From Christensenellaceae bacterium (GTDB lineage: Bacteria > Bacillota > Clostridia > Christensenellales > SZUA-584), in contig JAAXZP010000393.1 of NCBI GenBank assembly GCA_012719815.1, positions 1 through 8,774 of the forward strand: a stretch of 8,774 nt of DNA, read 5' to 3'. Positions 5,996 to 8,774 of this stretch are shown piece by piece. The notes below the pieces were generated by a model. It made no database searches, was not told the DNA's origin, and saw nothing but the letters and a program-made list of their open reading frames with translations. How positions within the stretch are numbered: the first letter of the stretch is position 1; each line of letters opens with the position of its first letter. The position numbers and the translations under genes are program-made.

Positions 5996-7282
5996 ATGCA
6001 AACCGAACATTACAATCCTTTCACCAATGCACAGCAGCAATTTGACCGCGTCGCCGCCATACTGGATTTGGACACCGCGACGCGCGAACTGCTGCGTCGT
6101 CCGATGAAGGAAATCCATTTCACAATTCCGGTCAGGATGGATGACGGCAGCACGCAGGTTTTCCAGGCGTTCCGCATCAAGCACAACGACGCGCGCGGGC
6201 CTGCGAAAGGCGGCATACGCTTCCATCCCCAGGAAACAGCCGATACGGTGCGCGCGCTTTCCATGTGGATGACGTGGAAATGCGCCGTTGTGGATATACC
6301 GCTGGGCGGCGGAAAAGGCGGGGTGATCTGCGACCCCCACAACCTCTCCAAAACGGAGCAGGAGCGCCGGTGCCGCGGGTATGTGCGCCAGCTTTACGGC
6401 CAGCTCGGCCCGGCGCTAGACGTCCCCGCGCCCGATGTAATGACCAACGGGCAGCACATGCTCTGGATGATGGACGAATATGAAGCGCTGATGGGCGGCC
6501 GTTACCCCGGCGTCATCACGGGCAAGCCTGTGGGAATGGGCGGCTCGCTCGGTCGCACCGAGGCCACCGGCTTCGGCGTGATTTACACGCTGAAAGGGCT
6601 CCTGGAATTCTTGAACATACCGTTTGCATCGACCACGGCCAGCATACAGGGCTTTGGCAATGTTGCGGAATACGCGGCGCGCATGTACACTGAACTTGGC
6701 GGCAAGGTGATCGCCGTTTCCTGCTGGGACCAGGGCGATGCGACGTCTTACACTTTCCGAAAAAAAGACGGCTGCGACATCGGGCAGCTCGCCGCCATCA
6801 AGAACTCTTTCGGCAGCATCGACAAAAACAAGGCGAAAGACCTGGGCTACGAGGTGCTGCCCGGCATCGAATGGCTGCGCCAGGACGTGGACATATTGAT
6901 TCCGGCAGCGCTGGAAAACCAGATCATGCCCGACATATGCGCCGAAATCTCGCCCCGGGTGAAGATCATATGCGAAGCAGCCAACGGCCCCACGACGCCG
7001 GACTGCGACCCCATCTTAAACGATCGCGGCATCATCGTACTGCCCGACTTCCTCTGCAACGCCGGCGGCGTTACCTGCAGCTACTTTGAACAGGTCCAGT
7101 GCAACATGAACTATTTCTGGAGCAAAGAGGAAGTGCTCAGCAAACTGGAATACACCATGTCCAACGCGTTCGCGGCGGTCAACGAGATGGCGCAGAAGAA
7201 GAAACTGTGTCTCCGGGACGCGGCATATGTGATTGCGATCAACCGCGTTGCGAACGCTGTGAAGCTGCGCGGATGGGTTTAA
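5996..7282 (+). CDS. gdhA: Glutamate dehydrogenase (Glu/Leu/Phe/Val dehydrogenase family)
   Basis: The enzyme interconverts glutamate and 2-oxoglutarate plus ammonia with NAD(P). The 428-residue length fits hexameric bacterial glutamate dehydrogenases. Visible active-site elements are GPAKGGIRFHP (68-78, K71), MTWK (92-95, K95), PLGGGKGG (102-109, catalytic K107) and APDVMTN (145-151, D147). The Rossmann domain has GFGNVAEYAA (219-228), and NAGGVTCSYFE (355-365) follows. K71, and S362 in the SYFE segment, occupy positions that favour glutamate over leucine or phenylalanine as substrate. I place the start at 5996 because AGGGGG (5984-5989) is six bases upstream; the in-frame ATG at 5948 lies within promoter P1. 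The coenzyme (NAD or NADP) was not decided. It is transcribed divergently from the rbgA operon and may be cotranscribed with the next gene, 62 bases on, since no terminator is visible between them. Confidence 0.93.
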   Translation: MQTEHYNPFTNAQQQFDRVAAILDLDTATRELLRRPMKEIHFTIPVRMDDGSTQVFQAFRIKHNDARGPAKGGIRFHPQETADTVRALSMWMTWKCAVVDIPLGGGKGGVICDPHNLSKTEQERRCRGYVRQLYGQLGPALDVPAPDVMTNGQHMLWMMDEYEALMGGRYPGVITGKPVGMGGSLGRTEATGFGVIYTLKGLLEFLNIPFASTTASIQGFGNVAEYAARMYTELGGKVIAVSCWDQGDATSYTFRKKDGCDIGQLAAIKNSFGSIDKNKAKDLGYEVLPGIEWLRQDVDILIPAALENQIMPDICAEISPRVKIICEAANGPTTPDCDPILNDRGIIVLPDFLCNAGGVTCSYFEQVQCNMNYFWSKEEVLSKLEYTMSNAFAAVNEMAQKKKLCLRDAAYVIAINRVANAVKLRGWV

Positions 7283-7344
7283 AGCGCCCTCCCCTGCCGT
7301 CAATAATATAATATTAAAAGAGAAAAATATTCCGGAGATTCAAC

Positions 7345-8774
7345 ATGACCGAGCGTGATTTACAGCTGAAAACGCTGACTGAGCGGGCCAAGGAACTGGA
7401 ATGTCTTTATGCTGTCGACGAGCTTTTGCAGGACAAGCAATTATCCTTGTCCGCCATCATGACAAAGCTGCTGGAAATCATACCGATCGGTTTTACTGAC
7501 CCGTCCGCCTTACGTGTGCGCATAAAGTTCCGGAACGATACTTACAGCGCCCCGGATTTTGACGGCGTTACGGTGCTGCACACCACCAACGTCACGATAG
7601 ACGACCAGACGGTGGGCACCATTGAAGTTGGATATCTGGAAACGCAGGGACAGGAGCCTCACGAGCTGCTGGAAGACGAAATCCGGCTGCTGGACGTCAT
7701 CTCGCGGCGCGTCTCCCAGATCGTGCTCAGCACCGAGCACGAGATCAATCTGCTGGTCAATATGCTGCGGCAGATCAATCCCGATATGCTGCAGCATATT
7801 GCCGAAAAGCTGCACGTGCATCTGAAAAACGCGGAAGACGTGGGGGCTTCCCTCTCCCCCGACGCCGAGCAGCCCCGCCCGCAGACCTACGGGGAATCCA
7901 ACGCGCCGATTAAGATGAAGGCGTGCCTCGATGCCGCGGCGCTGAGCAAACGGATTATTGAGCACGCCATCGCGTTTTTGCCGCGCGGAGACGCGTTCAG
8001 CCTGATCAGCAAATGGGTACAGGAAGAACGCGTTTTTGCTCTGGTCAAAACGGTGGACGACAAAAATGCCAGCATCAGCGACGTGCTCGCCGCCGTCAAC
8101 AAATATGTCCAGGCGGTGGGCGCCAGCGACGTAGAAGCCGAGGTTTCGCTGACCGAATCCTGGCTAACGGCGGAACTGTCCCCCCGTTTTCTGACTTCGG
8201 ACAGCCACCTTTTAAACCTCGTGCTGGACAACATCCACATCGCCGATTTCTGCCCCATGCTGGAGAGAATCATCGCCTCGGAGACCAGCCAGGGCAACAT
8301 CGGCGGCAAGGGCGCCGGGCTTTTCATCGCCGCGCAGATTCTAAAGCACGCCGCCAAAGACGATCCGCTGCTTCAGGGTATCAAAACGCCGCGCACCTGG
8401 TACATCGCGACAGATCAGATTTCCGAGTTTTTGAGCTACAACAAGATGAAAGACCTCAACGCGTACAAATACAATTCGACTTTCTATCTGCGCATGACTT
8501 ACGACGACGTGGTATCCAAGATCAAGAGCGCGAAACTGCCGCCCCGGATTACGAACATGCTGCGCATCGCGCTGGACGATCTGGCAGGCGCGCCGATCAT
8601 CGTCCGTTCGTCCTCGCTGCTGGAAGACAGTCACGAGGGGGCGTTCAGCGGCAAGTATAAAAGCCTGTTCCTCGCGAACCAGGGCACCAGAGAGGAGCAG
8701 CTTGCGGCGCTGGAGGACGCCATTCTGGAAGTGTATTCCTCCATGTACAACCCGGATTCCATCAACTACCGCAA
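7345..8774 (+). CDS. GAF-like/PEP-synthase-type ATP-binding domain protein, incomplete at 3' end
   Basis: An open frame of 476 codons runs off the right edge. Residues about 10-130 look like a GAF-type sensor (ELECLYAVDELL near the start, DQTVGTIEVGYLE in the middle, then a helix with LLDVISRRVSQIV). A helical linker follows, with MLRQINPDMLQHIAEKLHVHL near 139-159. From about 317 the sequence matches the N-terminal ATP-binding domain shared by PEP synthase and pyruvate phosphate dikinase (PPDK_N): GNIGGKGAGLF (317-327) and VRSSSLLEDSHEGAFSGKY (420-438), then LFLANQG. In classical enzymes the matching arginine binds nucleotide phosphates. Multi-domain proteins of this kind are usually annotated only as PEP/pyruvate-binding proteins. 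The phosphocarrier histidine and PEP-binding domains, if present, lie beyond the window. The ATG at 7345 has GGAG seven bases upstream. Activity is unproven; linkage with gdhA hints at carbon-nitrogen metabolism. Confidence 0.8.
   Translation, partial: MTERDLQLKTLTERAKELECLYAVDELLQDKQLSLSAIMTKLLEIIPIGFTDPSALRVRIKFRNDTYSAPDFDGVTVLHTTNVTIDDQTVGTIEVGYLETQGQEPHELLEDEIRLLDVISRRVSQIVLSTEHEINLLVNMLRQINPDMLQHIAEKLHVHLKNAEDVGASLSPDAEQPRPQTYGESNAPIKMKACLDAAALSKRIIEHAIAFLPRGDAFSLISKWVQEERVFALVKTVDDKNASISDVLAAVNKYVQAVGASDVEAEVSLTESWLTAELSPRFLTSDSHLLNLVLDNIHIADFCPMLERIIASETSQGNIGGKGAGLFIAAQILKHAAKDDPLLQGIKTPRTWYIATDQISEFLSYNKMKDLNAYKYNSTFYLRMTYDDVVSKIKSAKLPPRITNMLRIALDDLAGAPIIVRSSSLLEDSHEGAFSGKYKSLFLANQGTREEQLAALEDAILEVYSSMYNPDSINYR

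Noticed and set aside
7304..7316. Palindrome TAATATAATATTA between gdhA and the next gene, read as a terminator or as a -10 box (TATAAT 7307-7312)
   Set aside because: All pairs are A-T and the arms nearly touch, so the hairpin would be very weak; no -35 box lies at a suitable distance. Neither reading is strong enough to list.

Overview
The window looks like chromosomal DNA from a moderately GC-rich Firmicute, most likely a member of the Clostridia. The evidence is the minus-strand order rbgA (ylqF) - rnhB - yraN - ... - comM/yifB, a recognised Firmicutes housekeeping arrangement. Strong Shine-Dalgarno sequences, GC-rich third codon positions and a Clostridia-style PMT-family protein glycosyltransferase fit as well. 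Nothing in the sequence allows a species name. No tRNA, rRNA, CRISPR array, complete insertion sequence or phage gene was seen.

Layout. Positions 1-5751 are transcribed leftward (minus strand). In order of transcription: the 50S-assembly GTPase gene rbgA (5751-4879); rnhB (4892-4260, overlapping rbgA by 14 bases); yraN (4263-3901, ATGA overlap with rnhB); a polytopic Gpi18/GT87-like GT-C glycosyltransferase (3904-2456, ATGA overlap with yraN); a PMT (GT39)-family protein O-mannosyltransferase (2440-416, 15 bases after the previous stop); a 208-base gap with two stem-loops; and the first 69 codons of a ComM/YifB AAA+ ATPase (207 to the window edge). The first five genes almost certainly form one transcript with translational coupling. 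The two glycosyltransferases sit as a cassette between yraN and comM.

Positions 5752-5995 are an AT-rich divergent promoter region. Rightward from it run a glutamate dehydrogenase (gdhA, 5996-7282) and, 62 bases later, a protein with a GAF-like N-terminal region followed by a PEP-synthase/PPDK-type ATP-binding domain (7345 to the window edge, incomplete).

How the genes work together. RbgA, RNase HII and YraN belong to ribosome assembly and DNA maintenance, and ComM to DNA processing. The glycosyltransferase pair probably acts at the membrane on a polyprenyl-phosphate-linked sugar (mannose by family analogy) and modifies secreted proteins or cell-surface glycans. GdhA links 2-oxoglutarate and ammonia to glutamate; its neighbour may act at the PEP/pyruvate node, so the rightward pair may serve carbon-nitrogen balance, but this is inference. 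Most of the window is conventional. The parts most worth a second look are the glycosyltransferase cassette inside a housekeeping operon, the extra domain in the PMT enzyme, the structured leader of comM and the GAF-PPDK protein.
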